From Kaistia granuli DSM 23481 (GTDB lineage: Bacteria > Pseudomonadota > Alphaproteobacteria > Rhizobiales > Kaistiaceae), in NCBI RefSeq assembly GCF_000380505.1, contig NZ_AQYH01000007.1:186001-250000 (forward strand): a stretch of 64,000 nucleotides of DNA, given 5' to 3'. A program made the translations under genes and the position numbers. Positions 44,768-54,438 of the stretch are shown here, piece after piece. Numbering within the stretch: position 1 is the stretch's first letter; each line of letters starts with the position of its first letter. Below the pieces are notes generated by a model that was not told the origin of the DNA, did not search any database, and was given only the letters and a program-made list of their open reading frames with translations.

Positions 44768-45811
44768 ATGGGCGTCATGACCCGCTCCCTCTATTTCACC
44801 GGTCCGCGCGACCTCGCGATCGAGGAGGAGCCGCTCAAGCAGGCCGGGCCCGAGGATATCGTCATCGAGGCGATCGTCTCCGGCATCAGCGCCGGCACGG
44901 AACTCAACGTCTTTCGTGGATTGGCGCCGCAGTGGCGGCAGCATATGGATCCGGCGACACGCCTGTTTCTCGACGGCGGCTCCGACTGGACCTGGCCGGC
45001 CCGCTATGGCTACGCCATGGTCGGCCGCGTCGCCGAGATCGGCGCCGCGGTGACGACGGTGAAGATCGGCGATCTCGTCTTCGCCTATGCGCCGCATGGC
45101 AGCCACGCCGTCGTTCCGGCCCGGGCCGTGGTGGCGCTCGGCGATCTCGACGATGCCGAGATCGGCATCTTCTTCGCCAATCTGAACACCGCCTATAATG
45201 GCGTACTCGACGCCAATATCCCGCTCGGCGCCGATGTCGTGGTCAGCGGCCTGGGCGTGATCGGCCAGATCGTCGTGCGGCTTTTGAAGCGCAATGGCGC
45301 GCGGACTGTGATCGGGGTCGACGGCCTCGAGCTGCGGCGCGACCTCGCCCGCCAGGGCGGCGCCGACCATGTGCTCGTTCCCGGTGCAGATCGGGTGGCG
45401 GAAACCGTTCGCCAGCTGACCGACGGACGCGGCGCGGACGTCGTGATCGAGGTTTCGGGCGCGGCGCCGGCTTTGAACGAGGCGATCCGGACGGCAGGCT
45501 ACAATGGCACGGTCGTCGCCATGTCCTGGTATGGCGGCACGTTCGAGAGCCTCAGCCTGTCCGGCGAATTCCATCACAACCGGCCGCGGATCATCTCGTC
45601 CCAGGTTGGCAATGTGAATCCGTTTCTCGGGCCGCTCTGGTCGACGCAGCGCCGAGGCGCTATCGCGCGCGAGTTCATGTCGGAGCTGGCGCCCGATCTC
45701 AAGGGCTTCATCTCGCACCGCGTTCCGCTCGCCGAGGCAGGGCGCGGCTATGGCTTGCTTGACCAGGGATCTCCCGATGTCATGCAGGTCCTGATCGATT
45801 ATCGCCACTGA
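44768..45811 (+). CDS. MDR-family (zinc-type) dehydrogenase lacking cysteines
   Basis: A 347-residue medium-chain dehydrogenase: GroES-like N-terminal half with SGISAGTELN where zinc enzymes have the catalytic Cys, and a Rossmann half with VVVSGLGVIGQIVVRLLKRNGA (about residues 157-178). The protein contains no cysteine at all, so both the catalytic Cys-zinc site and the four-Cys structural zinc site are absent. It probably works without zinc or with another ligand set. Lies in the importer operon, four bases after the permease, so it likely oxidises the imported sugar or polyol. Confidence 0.88.
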   Translation: MGVMTRSLYFTGPRDLAIEEEPLKQAGPEDIVIEAIVSGISAGTELNVFRGLAPQWRQHMDPATRLFLDGGSDWTWPARYGYAMVGRVAEIGAAVTTVKIGDLVFAYAPHGSHAVVPARAVVALGDLDDAEIGIFFANLNTAYNGVLDANIPLGADVVVSGLGVIGQIVVRLLKRNGARTVIGVDGLELRRDLARQGGADHVLVPGADRVAETVRQLTDGRGADVVIEVSGAAPALNEAIRTAGYNGTVVAMSWYGGTFESLSLSGEFHHNRPRIISSQVGNVNPFLGPLWSTQRRGAIAREFMSELAPDLKGFISHRVPLAEAGRGYGLLDQGSPDVMQVLIDYRH

Positions 45812-45831
45812 CCTCCGAGGACTGCTCTTCC

Positions 45832-46593
45832 ATGCGCTATTCCGCCTGTCTCGAATGGCTCTTCGCCGCCGAAGCGCCGAATTTTGCCGACCGTATCCGC
45901 CTGGCCAAGCAGGCGGGGCTCTCGGCCGTGGAATTCTGGCTCTACGGCAACAAGGACATCGACGCCGTCGAGGCGGCCCTGAAGGAGACCGGCCTGCCGG
46001 TCGCGGGCTTCTGCGCCGAGCCGATGGTGCCGCTGACCGATCCAGCCCAGCACGAGGCGTTCCTTGCCGGTCTGCCGGGTTCGATCGCCGTCGCCAAGCG
46101 TCTCGGTGCCACGGTGCTGATCGTCCAGGCCGGCGCGGATCTGCCCGGCCACAGCCGCGTCGAGCAGCGCAAGGCGCTGGTCGACGCCCTGACGAAGGCG
46201 GCCGATATCCTCGCCGGCACGGGCGTCGTGCTCGCCGTCGAGCCGCTCAACACGCTGGTCGACCATGTCGGCTATTTCCTGCCCTCCACTACGGAAGGCC
46301 TCGACATCATCGACGAGGTCGGACGGCCGGAAATCAAGATTCTCTACGATATCTACCACTCGGCCGTGATGGGCGAGGATATCGCCGAGGTGCTTGCCGG
46401 CCGGGTCGACCGTATCGCCCATGCCCATCTCGCCGATGCGCCGGGCCGGCACGAGCCGGGCACCGGAACGCTCGACTGGCAGGCGCGGGTCCGCTGGCTT
46501 GAGGCCAACGGCTATCGCGGCATGGTCGGCCTCGAATACAAGCCGACGACCGCGACGACGGACAGCCTGCGCGTGGTCCTCGGTCAAAGCTGA
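45832..46593 (+). CDS. Hydroxypyruvate-isomerase-like TIM-barrel protein
   Basis: A 253-residue protein of the Hyi family, the usual length. Seen: EPLNTLVDHVGYFL (Glu near residue 141), LYDIYHSAVMGED (Asp and His near 175), HAHLADAPGRHEPGTG (His near 200) and VGLEYKPT (Glu near 230), the standard metal and catalytic positions. It may interconvert hydroxypyruvate and tartronate semialdehyde or another short keto-sugar. Last gene of the LacI-controlled operon. Confidence 0.9.
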   Translation: MRYSACLEWLFAAEAPNFADRIRLAKQAGLSAVEFWLYGNKDIDAVEAALKETGLPVAGFCAEPMVPLTDPAQHEAFLAGLPGSIAVAKRLGATVLIVQAGADLPGHSRVEQRKALVDALTKAADILAGTGVVLAVEPLNTLVDHVGYFLPSTTEGLDIIDEVGRPEIKILYDIYHSAVMGEDIAEVLAGRVDRIAHAHLADAPGRHEPGTGTLDWQARVRWLEANGYRGMVGLEYKPTTATTDSLRVVLGQS

Positions 46594-46616
46594 GGTTCGG
46601 AACCCGAACTTCCGCG

Positions 46617-46657
46617 GAGAACCGGGGTTGCGCCAAGTCGGCGGTGCCCCAGTTCTC
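46617..46657 (+). terminator. Hairpin after the MalEFG-type operon
   Basis: GAGAAC-C-GGGG pairs with CCCC-A-GTTCTC (one mismatch), with a further inner stem GCGCC/GGCG. No T run follows, so termination is likely but not certain. Confidence 0.5.
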
Positions 46658-46850
46658 GCTTCCCCAAGTTGACAGGGAAGGGTAGGCTCCATCGGTCTGT
46701 GGAGGTTGGCGGTCCCGAAGAGCAGCATCGGCTGCCTTATCGTAACGCAATCTTCAGCAACGATCGCGATATCTGGTTAACCAAGCGCACGGGGAAGTAG
46801 GTCCCTTCCTCGCGCGGCGTGTCGATTGCGAGTTCTGGAGTAGCCCCGCC

Positions 46851-47672
46851 TTGATCCGACTTCTAGCCGCCAGCGCGATTGCTGGCTCCGTGCTTATGGC
46901 TCATGCCGTTTCCCCCGCCAGCGCGGCCGATACGCCAAAGCGTACCGACGGCGCCGATCTCGTCATCGAGCTCGGTGTCGGCGGCCAGGTGCAGCCTCGC
47001 TATCCCGGCGCCCGCGATCTGCTCTTCGCGCCCTATCCGATCATCTCGATGTCCTATCTTCGCCTGCCGGGCCTGTTCGAGCTCGGCGGCGGCCCGAAGA
47101 CGGCTTTCACGATCGGACCGTCCTTCCGTGTGATCGGCGAACGCGATCCCGCCGACGAGCCGGGCCTTGCCGGCACGCGCAAGCTCGACGCCACCTATGA
47201 GGCGGGCATCAAGGCCGCCTACGAGTTCAATTTCGATCCGATCTATGGCGCGGAAGTCATCGGCGAGGTGCGCGGCGCCTTTGGCGAGGCGAGCGGCGTG
47301 GTCGGAACGGTCGGCGCCGATGTCATCGCGCGACCGATGCCGATGCTGGAACTCCGTCTGGGGCCGCGCGCCAATCTCGCTTCGAGCGACTATGTCGGCA
47401 CCTATTTCTCGGTTTCGCCGGACGAGAGCGTCGCCAGCGGCGGTCGTCTCGACGCCTATGATGCCAATGGCGGTCTCTATTCCGTCGGCCTCAAGGCGTC
47501 GGCGCGCTACGAGTTCAAGCCGACCTGGTTCCTGAATGCCAATGCCGGCTACGAGCGCTTCGTCGGCGATGCCAAGGATTCGCCGATCGTCTCTTCCGTC
47601 GGCGACGCGAACCAGTTCACGGTCGGCCTCGGCCTGTCGAAGCAGTTCACCCTCGATCTGTTCCGCGACTAG
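46851..47672 (+). CDS. MipA/OmpV-family outer-membrane protein
   Basis: A 273-residue protein with a signal peptide (IRLLAASAIAGSVLMAHAVSPASAA) followed by alternating beta strands ending in Asp. Stretches such as ELGVGGQVQPRYPGARDLLFAPYPIISMSYLRLP and the C-terminal VGLGLSKQFTLDLF fit MipA/OmpV, a small outer-membrane barrel. Start is TTG 46851, with GGAG about ten bases upstream; no ATG start fits. It may help nutrients reach the nearby importers or bind murein enzymes; role not known. Confidence 0.87.
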   Translation: MIRLLAASAIAGSVLMAHAVSPASAADTPKRTDGADLVIELGVGGQVQPRYPGARDLLFAPYPIISMSYLRLPGLFELGGGPKTAFTIGPSFRVIGERDPADEPGLAGTRKLDATYEAGIKAAYEFNFDPIYGAEVIGEVRGAFGEASGVVGTVGADVIARPMPMLELRLGPRANLASSDYVGTYFSVSPDESVASGGRLDAYDANGGLYSVGLKASARYEFKPTWFLNANAGYERFVGDAKDSPIVSSVGDANQFTVGLGLSKQFTLDLFRD

Positions 47673-47692
47673 GTCGATGGCATGGTCCGCTC

Positions 47693-47719
47693 CGCCGCTC
47701 GCCCATGTTGAGCGGCGGC
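47693..47719 (+). terminator. Hairpin after mipA-like gene
   Basis: A 9-bp perfect stem CCGCCGCTC / GAGCGGCGG with a 9-base loop, 21 bases after the stop codon. No T run. Confidence 0.5.
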
Positions 47720-47870
47720 AGCCGGCGCGCTAGGCTCGCCGCGTCGAAAAAGGAAAGGTCGGTGCGGTTGGCCCGGCCCCCGGCAACGGGTCCTGTCCGG
47801 CGCTCCGGCGCCGAGTCCCAAGACCTTCAGCGTTCCGGCAGGGTGCCGGGACGAACGAAAGGATTTGGGC

Positions 47871-48293
47871 ATGCAACCGCAGATTTCCGTCATTACCCTC
47901 GGCATTCAGGATCTCCGGCGATCGAAGGCGTTCTATGGCGACGGCTTCGGCTGGCGGCCGGTCTTCGAGAATGACGAGATCGCCTTCTACCAGATGAACG
48001 GCTTCGTCCTCGGCACCTGGCTGCAAGCGGCGATGGAGACCGACAGCCAGCGTCCCGGCCTGCTTCGTCCGGGCGCTTTCACCTTGGCGCACAACGTGCC
48101 GTCGCAGGCCGAGGTTCAGCCGCTGCTGGATCGGTTGGCCGATGCGGGCGGCACCATCCTGCGTCGGGGCGATGCGCCGCCGCATGGCGGCTTTCGCGGC
48201 TATGTCGCCGATCCCGACGATCATCTCTGGGAAATCGCCTGGAACCCCGCCTGGGCCATCGACGGGCAGGGGCTCGTGACGTTCGGTCTCTAG
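47871..48293 (+). CDS. VOC-family (glyoxalase-like) protein
   Basis: A 140-residue single-domain vicinal-oxygen-chelate protein: ISVITLGIQDLRRSKAFYGDGFGW at the N-terminus and GYVADPDDHLWEIAWNP near residue 110, the typical pair of strands carrying metal ligands (the Glu in LWEIA is one). Start at ATG 47871 after AAAGGA; a TTG two codons up is possible. Could be a lyase, dioxygenase or resistance protein; context does not say. Confidence 0.9.
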   Translation: MQPQISVITLGIQDLRRSKAFYGDGFGWRPVFENDEIAFYQMNGFVLGTWLQAAMETDSQRPGLLRPGAFTLAHNVPSQAEVQPLLDRLADAGGTILRRGDAPPHGGFRGYVADPDDHLWEIAWNPAWAIDGQGLVTFGL

Positions 48294-48462
48294 CGACGGC
48301 CGGCCGATCGCGCATTTTCCGGTGGTGCCGCGTGCCGGTTGTGCTTGACAGCCGGCCCCGGCAATTGCTCGATCGTCGGCCTAGGAAGTCGCGCGCCCGC
48401 TTTTTCGCGAGGCGCGCGGCCCGGAGTTTCATGCCGGGTGAAGAAGCCATCGAGGGAGAGAG

Positions 48463-49512
48463 ATGATGACGGTACGGAGGGGCGCCCTGGTCGGGTGCGG
48501 GTTCTTCGCGCGCAACCATTTGAACGCCTGGCGGGAACTCGGCGATCGCGCCAAGATTGTCGCGGTCTGCGACGTCGATCGCGAAAAGGCGGCGGCCGCC
48601 GCCGCGGATTTCGCGATCCCCGCCTTCTACGACGATTTCGAGCGCATGCTGGCGACCGAGAAGCCGGATTTCGTTGACATCGTCACCACGGCACCGTCGC
48701 ACCGCAAGCTGGTCGAGGCCTGCGCCGCGCATGGCGTCGCCGCCATCGTGCAGAAGCCACTGGCGCCGGATTGGGAAGATTGCTGCGCGCTGGTGGCGGC
48801 GATGGACCGCGCCGGGCGTCCGCTGATGGTGCATGAGAACTTCCGCTTCCAGGCGCCGCTGCTGCGCGCCGCCGAGATCGCGCGGTCGGGCGTGCTCGGC
48901 GAGCCGACCTGGGGCCGCTTCTCGTTCCGCACCGGCTACGACATCTACAAGGGCCAGCCCTATCTGGCCGAGGTCGAGCGCTTCGTGCTGCTCGATATCG
49001 GCGTGCATGTCCTCGATGTTGCGCGCGTCTTCATGGGCGAGGCGGAGAGCGTCTATTGCCTGGGCCAGGCGATTAAGTCCGGCATCAAGGGCGAGGACCA
49101 GGCGACGGTGATGATGCGCCATGCCAATGGCGCGGTCAGCGTCTCCGAAGGCAGCTATGCCAGCCGCCAGGAGCCGGACCTGTTCCCGCAGACGCTGATC
49201 CATTTCGAGGGAACGAAGGGCTCGATCCGGGTCGAGGCTGATTGCCGGCTGGTCGTCACCTCGCCGGAAGGCAATTTCACTGAAATCGCTGCGCCAAAGC
49301 CGCTGTCCTGGGGCGGCGAGCCGTGGCTGCTGATCCAGGACAGCGTCGTCTCGACCCAGCGCCACTGGCTCGACAGCCTCGATGCCGGCAGCGCTCCGGC
49401 TACCTCGGGCCACGACAATCTGAACACGTTTGCCCTTGTCGAGGCCGCCTACAAGTCGATCGAGACCGGCGGTCCGGTCAAGCCAGAGACGTTTGCGGCG
49501 GTGCCGGCCTAG
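48463..49512 (+). CDS. Gfo/Idh/MocA-family oxidoreductase
   Basis: A 349-residue NAD(P)-dependent oxidoreductase: Rossmann start GALVGCGFFARNHLNAW (about residues 7-23), QKPLAPDWEDC near 99 with the family Lys, and LLDIGVHVLDVARVF near 176 with candidate Asp and His. Starts ATGATG with GAGGGAGAG upstream. It stands alone between a VOC gene and a minus-strand importer; probably a sugar or polyol dehydrogenase. Confidence 0.92.
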   Translation: MMTVRRGALVGCGFFARNHLNAWRELGDRAKIVAVCDVDREKAAAAAADFAIPAFYDDFERMLATEKPDFVDIVTTAPSHRKLVEACAAHGVAAIVQKPLAPDWEDCCALVAAMDRAGRPLMVHENFRFQAPLLRAAEIARSGVLGEPTWGRFSFRTGYDIYKGQPYLAEVERFVLLDIGVHVLDVARVFMGEAESVYCLGQAIKSGIKGEDQATVMMRHANGAVSVSEGSYASRQEPDLFPQTLIHFEGTKGSIRVEADCRLVVTSPEGNFTEIAAPKPLSWGGEPWLLIQDSVVSTQRHWLDSLDAGSAPATSGHDNLNTFALVEAAYKSIETGGPVKPETFAAVPA

Positions 49513-49618
49513 CTCAAGTGACGGCGACCGGGCTCGCCTCAGGCGGGTCCGGCAGGTCAACAATGATGCGCGGCTCTTTCGGCGCTATGCGATCACTTCC
49601 CTGAGGGGGAGTGAGGCC

Positions 49619-50416
49619 TCAGCTCACCAGCAGGGCGTCGTCGTCGAGGGTTTCGCCGCCGCGCGCCTTGCGGAACATCTCGATCAGATCCTCGATCGTC
49701 AGGTTCTTGCGGCTTTCGCCGACGACGTCGAGGATCACCTTGCCACCATGCAGCATGACGGTACGGGTGCCGTAGTCGAGCGCCTGTCGCATCGAATGCG
49801 TCACCATCATCGTCGTCAGCTTGTGCTTCTCGACCAGCGACTGGGTCAGCTCCATGACGAACTCGGCCATGCCGGGATCGAGGGCTGCCGTGTGCTCGTC
49901 GAGCAGCAGCACCTCGCTGCGGGCGAGCGTCGCCATCACCAGCGACAGCGCCTGACGCTGGCCGCCCGAGAGCAGGTCCATACGGTCGTTCATGCGGTTC
50001 TCGAGGCCGAGCTTCAGCTCGGCGACGCGCGAACGGAATTCGTCGCGCCGGCTGTTGCCGATGGCGAGGCCGAAGCCGCGACGGCTGCCGCGCGCGGCGG
50101 CGAGCGCCAGGTTTTCCTGGATCGTCAGCGCGCCGCAGCTGCCCGTCAGCGGGTCCTGGAACACGCGGGCGACATATTTCGCCCGTTCGGCCGTGGTGAT
50201 CCGCGTCACGTCGCGGCCGCCGATGGCGACACGGCCCGAGGTCGGGATGACGTCGCCGGCGAGCACGCCGAGCATGGTCGACTTGCCGGCGCCGTTCGAG
50301 CCGATGACGGTGACGAACGAGCCCGTCTCGATCTTCAGATCCAGGCCGGAGAGTGCCTGCTTCTCCAGCGGCGTGCCGCGTCCGAAGATGACGGAGAGGT
50401 TGGAAAGCTCGATCAT
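49619..50416 (-). CDS. ABC importer ATPase, COG1101 type
   Basis: A 265-residue ATPase: Walker A GSNGAGKST (about residues 38-46), signature LSGGQRQAL near 146 and Walker B VLLLDEHTAALD near 167, where His replaces the usual Pro after Asp-Glu. This belongs to the poorly characterised importer group COG2984/4120/1101, whose Gram-positive members include the tryptophan importer TrpXYZ. ATG 50416 overlaps the permease stop (ATGA). Confidence 0.9.
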   Translation of the reverse strand: MIELSNLSVIFGRGTPLEKQALSGLDLKIETGSFVTVIGSNGAGKSTMLGVLAGDVIPTSGRVAIGGRDVTRITTAERAKYVARVFQDPLTGSCGALTIQENLALAAARGSRRGFGLAIGNSRRDEFRSRVAELKLGLENRMNDRMDLLSGGQRQALSLVMATLARSEVLLLDEHTAALDPGMAEFVMELTQSLVEKHKLTTMMVTHSMRQALDYGTRTVMLHGGKVILDVVGESRKNLTIEDLIEMFRKARGGETLDDDALLVS

Positions 50417-51294
50417 GCCGTGGCCCTCCCGCGGCGCAAGCGGGGCAGGATGAGGGCGCAGGCAACGAGGACCGCGGTGACGAGATTGAGGTCCGAGGCC
50501 TTGAGCCCCAGGATGTCGCTTGAAAGCGCCAGCTGGATGGCGATGCGGTAGAGCACGGAGCCGACGACGCAGCCGATCAGCGCCCAGATGATCAGGCGCG
50601 AATGGAACAGCGTCTCGCCAATGATCACCGCCGCGAGGCCGACGACGATGGTGCCGACACCGGAGGTCACGTCGGCGAAGCCGTTGGTCTGGGCGAACAG
50701 CGAGCCGCCGAGCGCCACCAGCGCATTGGACAGTGCCATGCCGAGATAGATGTGCAGGCTGGTCTTGACGCCTTGGGCGCGCGCCATGCGCGGGTTGGCG
50801 CCGGTCGCCCGCATGGCGAGGCCGAGATCGCTCGCCAGGAAGCGCCAGACCAGCAGCAGGGCGATCAGGACAAGAACGGCGACGAACAGCGGCCGGACAT
50901 AGAATTCCGGCAGGCCGAGCCCGTAGAAGGGCGAGAGCATCGTGTCCTGGTTGATCAGGGCGACGTTCGGCTTGCCCATCACGCGCAGATTGACCGAGAA
51001 AAGCGCGATCATGGTCAGGATCGAGGCGAGCAGGTTCAGGATGCGGAACTTGACGTTCAGTGTCGCGGTCACGAGGCCGGCGAGCGCGCCGGCCGCCATG
51101 GCGATGGCGGTCGCGAGCCAAGGATTCCAGCCGGCGATGATCAGCACGGCCGCGACGGCGGCGCCGAGCGGGAAGGAGCCGTCAACGGTCAGATCGGGAA
51201 AGTCGAGGATGCGAAAGGCGAGATAGACGCCGATCGCCACGAAGGCAAAGACGAGGCCGAGTTCAACCGCGCCGAGGAAGGCAATTTGGCTCAC
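50413..51294 (-). CDS. ABC importer permease, COG4120 type
   Basis: A 293-residue permease with about eight hydrophobic helices. RILDFPDLTVDGSFPLGAAV (about residues 28-47) and GLAMRATGANPRMARAQGV (about 158-176) are features of the COG4120 group. Coupled to the ATPase by a 4-base overlap and 140 bases after the binding-protein gene. Confidence 0.9.
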   Translation of the reverse strand: MSQIAFLGAVELGLVFAFVAIGVYLAFRILDFPDLTVDGSFPLGAAVAAVLIIAGWNPWLATAIAMAAGALAGLVTATLNVKFRILNLLASILTMIALFSVNLRVMGKPNVALINQDTMLSPFYGLGLPEFYVRPLFVAVLVLIALLLVWRFLASDLGLAMRATGANPRMARAQGVKTSLHIYLGMALSNALVALGGSLFAQTNGFADVTSGVGTIVVGLAAVIIGETLFHSRLIIWALIGCVVGSVLYRIAIQLALSSDILGLKASDLNLVTAVLVACALILPRLRRGRATA

Positions 51295-51404
51295 GAAAGC
51301 GGCCTCTCCGGTGAAGCGAGCCCCGGTTGCAGGGGCTGGCTCTTGTTACTTCGTTTCGGCGGACCCCGGGGTGGATGCCTGTGAGGGTCCGTCCGTCAAG
51401 AAAG

Positions 51405-51425
51405 GGCCCGGCGCTGGGCCGGGCC
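51405..51425 (-). terminator. Intra-operon hairpin after the COG2984 binding-protein gene
   Basis: GGCCCGGC pairs with GCCGGGCC around a 5-base loop. Placed right after the binding-protein gene on the minus strand, so it probably protects or partly ends the message, making more binding protein than permease. A second short stem (AGCCCC/GGGGCT) is at 51319-51337. Confidence 0.5.
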
Positions 51426-51434
51426 ATTCCTGGA

Positions 51435-52388
51435 TTACTTGATGACCTTGGTCGCGCGGTCGACGACCGACTTCGGCAGCGTCAGGCCGATCTTCTCGGC
51501 CGCGGCCGGGTTGATCACGAGGTCGGTGCCGGCGGCGACGTTGATGTCGATGTCGCCCGGCTTCTCGCCGTTCAGGATGCGGACGACGATGGCGCCCGTC
51601 TGCTTGCCGACGTCATAGTAGTTGAAGCCGAGTGCTGCGACGGCGCCGCGCGAGACCGAGTCGGTGTCGGCGGTGAAAAGCGGCAGCTTGCTCTCGATCG
51701 CGACGGTGACCGCCGATTCCAGTGCCGAGACGATGGTGTTGTCGGTCGGCACGTAGATGGCGTCGACGCGGCCGGCGAGCGCGCGGGCAGCGTTCTGCAC
51801 TTCCGACGAGCGGGTCGCGGCCGACTCGACCACGGCGATGCCCTGTTCGGCGCCATACTTCTTCAAGAGCTCGACCAGCGTGACCGAGTTGGTCTCGCCC
51901 GGATTGAACAGCACGCCGATGGTCTTCACCGACGGCAGGATCTCCTTGATCAGCGCGACGTGATCGGCAACCGGCGACAGGTCGGAAAGACCGGTGACGT
52001 TGCCGCCCGGCTTCTGCAGCTGCTTGACGAGCTGCGCGCCGACGGGATCGGTGACGGCGGAGAAGACGACCGGGATGTCGCGCGTGCCGGAGACGACGGC
52101 CTGGGCCGACGGCGTCGAGATCGGCACGATGACGTCCGGGCCGTTGCCGATGAACTGGCGGGCGATCTGGGCGGCGGTGCCGGGATTGCCCTGCGCCGAC
52201 TCGTAGTTGTAGGTCAGGTTCTCGCCGACCTTGAAGCCGGCTTCGCCGAGCGCGTCCTTGACGCCGTCGCGCACGGCGTCCAGCGCCGGATGCTCGACGA
52301 TGGCGGTGACATCGACGGTGACGTCGCGTGCGAGGGCCGGCTGGACGAAGGCGAGGGTCGCGATCGCGGCGGCAGTCAGGAACTTCAT
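51435..52388 (-). CDS. ABC importer binding protein, COG2984 type
   Basis: A 317-residue periplasmic protein of the ABC_sub_bind family: signal peptide MKFLTAAAIATLAFVQPALA, then VTAIVEHPALDAVRDGVKDAL, NYESAQGNPGTAAQIARQFI, TRDIPVVFSAVTDPVGAQLV and LGFNYYDVGKQTGAIVVRIL, all family landmarks. Known relatives bind aromatic amino acids; ligand here unknown. ATG 52388 is preferred to the TTG at 52391. Confidence 0.92.
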   Translation of the reverse strand: MKFLTAAAIATLAFVQPALARDVTVDVTAIVEHPALDAVRDGVKDALGEAGFKVGENLTYNYESAQGNPGTAAQIARQFIGNGPDVIVPISTPSAQAVVSGTRDIPVVFSAVTDPVGAQLVKQLQKPGGNVTGLSDLSPVADHVALIKEILPSVKTIGVLFNPGETNSVTLVELLKKYGAEQGIAVVESAATRSSEVQNAARALAGRVDAIYVPTDNTIVSALESAVTVAIESKLPLFTADTDSVSRGAVAALGFNYYDVGKQTGAIVVRILNGEKPGDIDINVAAGTDLVINPAAAEKIGLTLPKSVVDRATKVIK

Positions 52389-52510
52389 CAATTGGCCCCC
52401 CTTGGTGGCTTTTTAGAATTTGTTTGTTCGGTCAAAAGGTGAAACCAGCCCCCGGCGGAGATGTCAACATCGATGCCGGCCGGCTGGGGCGGCGGACAAG
52501 TGGTGTGGCC

Positions 52511-53458
52511 TCAGCGCAGGGCTTTCTGTCCCCCTGCCGCCGTGATGACGCCGACGATGATCAGCCCGGTCAGGAGCAGGCGGACACCGGCGCTGACACC
52601 GAAGGTGTTCAGCATGGTGAGGAGCAGGACGAGGAAGAGCGCCGCGCCCCAGATGCCGGGCACATTGGCCTTGCCGCCGGCGACCGAGGTGCCGCCGATG
52701 ACGACGACCGCGATCGAGCTGAGGAGATATTCATTGCCGATATCGACGCTGGCGCCGCGGAAATAGCCTGCGAGCAGGGCGCCGTTGATGCCGCCGAGCG
52801 CGCCGGAGAGCGTGTAGGTAAAGAAGCGGATGCGCTCGACCGGGATGCCGGCAAGCCAGGCCGCGCGCATGTTCTGGCCGATCGCCAGCACCGAGCGGCC
52901 ATAGATCATCCTCTGCAGCGCGATGCCGGCGAGGAAGGCGAAGATGGCGCCACCGATGGCGAGGATCGGCACGCCGAAGAACTGGATGTTGGTGAAATCG
53001 GCGAAGGCCGGCGGCGGCTTGATCTGCAGGCCGCGGCCATAGGCGATGTCGATCGACAGCACGATGAAGCTCGACGACAGCGTGGCGATGATCGGCGGAA
53101 TGCGCAGCGCCCGGATCAGCAGATAGTTGAACGCGCCGACCGCCATGCCGCTCGCCAGCGCCGCGATCAAGCCGACGGCGATCATCGAATTGCTGCCGCC
53201 CATCACCTTCATGGCGACGGCGCTGGCGAGGCCGATATTGGCCGGCAGCGACAGGTCGACATTGCCGGGGCCGAGCGTGATGACGAACATCTGGCCGATG
53301 CCGACGATCACCATGAAGACGGCGAGCGACAGCGCCGCCGTGATCATACCGCCAGCGCCATAGCCGCCGGTGAAGGTGATGGCGGCGAGCCAGACGATGA
53401 GTGCGCCGATATAGGACCAGATCCAGGGGCGGGCGAGGAGGGTTCGGATCGCGCTCAC
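52511..53458 (-). CDS. Sugar ABC importer permease, RbsC type (second of two)
   Basis: A 315-residue permease with MFVITLGPGNVDLSLPANIGLAS near residue 67 (Pro-Gly-Asn replaces the usual Gly-Gly-Leu) and GGTSVAGGKANVPGI near 255. I start at GTG 53458, where GTGA overlaps the stop of the first permease; the longer frame to 54166 lies inside that gene. Last gene of the RbsB-A-C-C operon. Confidence 0.92.
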   Translation of the reverse strand: MSAIRTLLARPWIWSYIGALIVWLAAITFTGGYGAGGMITAALSLAVFMVIVGIGQMFVITLGPGNVDLSLPANIGLASAVAMKVMGGSNSMIAVGLIAALASGMAVGAFNYLLIRALRIPPIIATLSSSFIVLSIDIAYGRGLQIKPPPAFADFTNIQFFGVPILAIGGAIFAFLAGIALQRMIYGRSVLAIGQNMRAAWLAGIPVERIRFFTYTLSGALGGINGALLAGYFRGASVDIGNEYLLSSIAVVVIGGTSVAGGKANVPGIWGAALFLVLLLTMLNTFGVSAGVRLLLTGLIIVGVITAAGGQKALR

Positions 53459-54438
53459 CGGTCTCCCTCCCGGCGGCTGATCAGCGCGCGTGCCGCGAGA
53501 ACGATGATCAGGATGGCGCCGTTCGCCGCCACCTGCCAGTCGGGCGGGATATGCATGAAGGTCAAAAGCGGCGAGGCGGCCAGCGCCAGCGTCAGCGCGC
53601 CGATGACGGCGCCGATCGGCGAGACGCGGCCACCGACGAATTCGCCGCCGCCGAGAATGACGCCGGCGATCGCCAGCAGCGTGTAGCCATTGCCGAGATT
53701 GGCGTCGGCCGAAGTGGTGATGCCGACCAGTGCCATGCCCGACAGCACGCCGAACACGCCGGTCAGCGCGAACATCGTGACCTTGGTCTTGAGGATCGAC
53801 CAGCCGGCGCGCCGGATCGCCTGGGCGTTGCCGCCGGTGCCGCGCAGTACCGCGCCATAGGAGGTCCGCATCAGTCCGAAATGCACGACCAGGCCGATGA
53901 CGATGGCGGCGATGATCGGGAAGGGCACGAAGGGCGGCTTCAGGCTCATGAAGGCCTGCAGCCAGTCCGGTGCCTTGCCGCCCGGCTTCGGCAGCATCAG
54001 GATCGCCAGGCCCTGCCAGACGAAGCTCATGCCGAGGGTGACGACGATCGACGGCAGGTTGCGCAGGTGGATCAGCGCGCCGAGCGCCGCATAGACGCCG
54101 ATCGAGCCGAGCAGGACGACGATGCCCAACAGCGGCGCATCGCGCAGCCAGGTGGCGGTGACGCAAGCGACGAAGCCGACAAACGTGCCGATCGATAGGT
54201 CGAGCTCGTTGACAGTGATGACGAACATCTGGGCGATGGTGGCGAGCGCGATCGGGATCGCCAGGTTCAGCATCAGCGAGAAGCCGAAATAGCTGATCGC
54301 CCGCGGGTTCAACCAGGCGATGGCGATCAGGATCAGCGTCATCGACAGCGCCGGCAGCAGCGCGCGCAGCAGGCGGGCGAAGGCGGGTGAGCGGAAGCCC
54401 GAGCGGGACAACGTTTCGGCGGAGGCGGCAGAGCTCAC
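53455..54438 (-). CDS. Sugar ABC importer permease, RbsC type (first of two)
   Basis: A 327-residue permease with [19 protein letters not shown] near residue 72 and [20 protein letters not shown] near 263. Overlaps the ATPase stop and the next permease start by 4 bases each, so the three genes are tightly coupled. With the second permease it probably forms a heterodimeric channel. Confidence 0.93.
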   Translation of the reverse strand: MSSAASAETLSRSGFRSPAFARLLRALLPALSMTLILIAIAWLNPRAISYFGFSLMLNLAIPIALATIAQMFVITVNELDLSIGTFVGFVACVTATWLRDAPLLGIVVLLGSIGVYAALGALIHLRNLPSIVVTLGMSFVWQGLAILMLPKPGGKAPDWLQAFMSLKPPFVPFPIIAAIVIGLVVHFGLMRTSYGAVLRGTGGNAQAIRRAGWSILKTKVTMFALTGVFGVLSGMALVGITTSADANLGNGYTLLAIAGVILGGGEFVGGRVSPIGAVIGALTLALAASPLLTFMHIPPDWQVAANGAILIIVLAARALISRREGDR

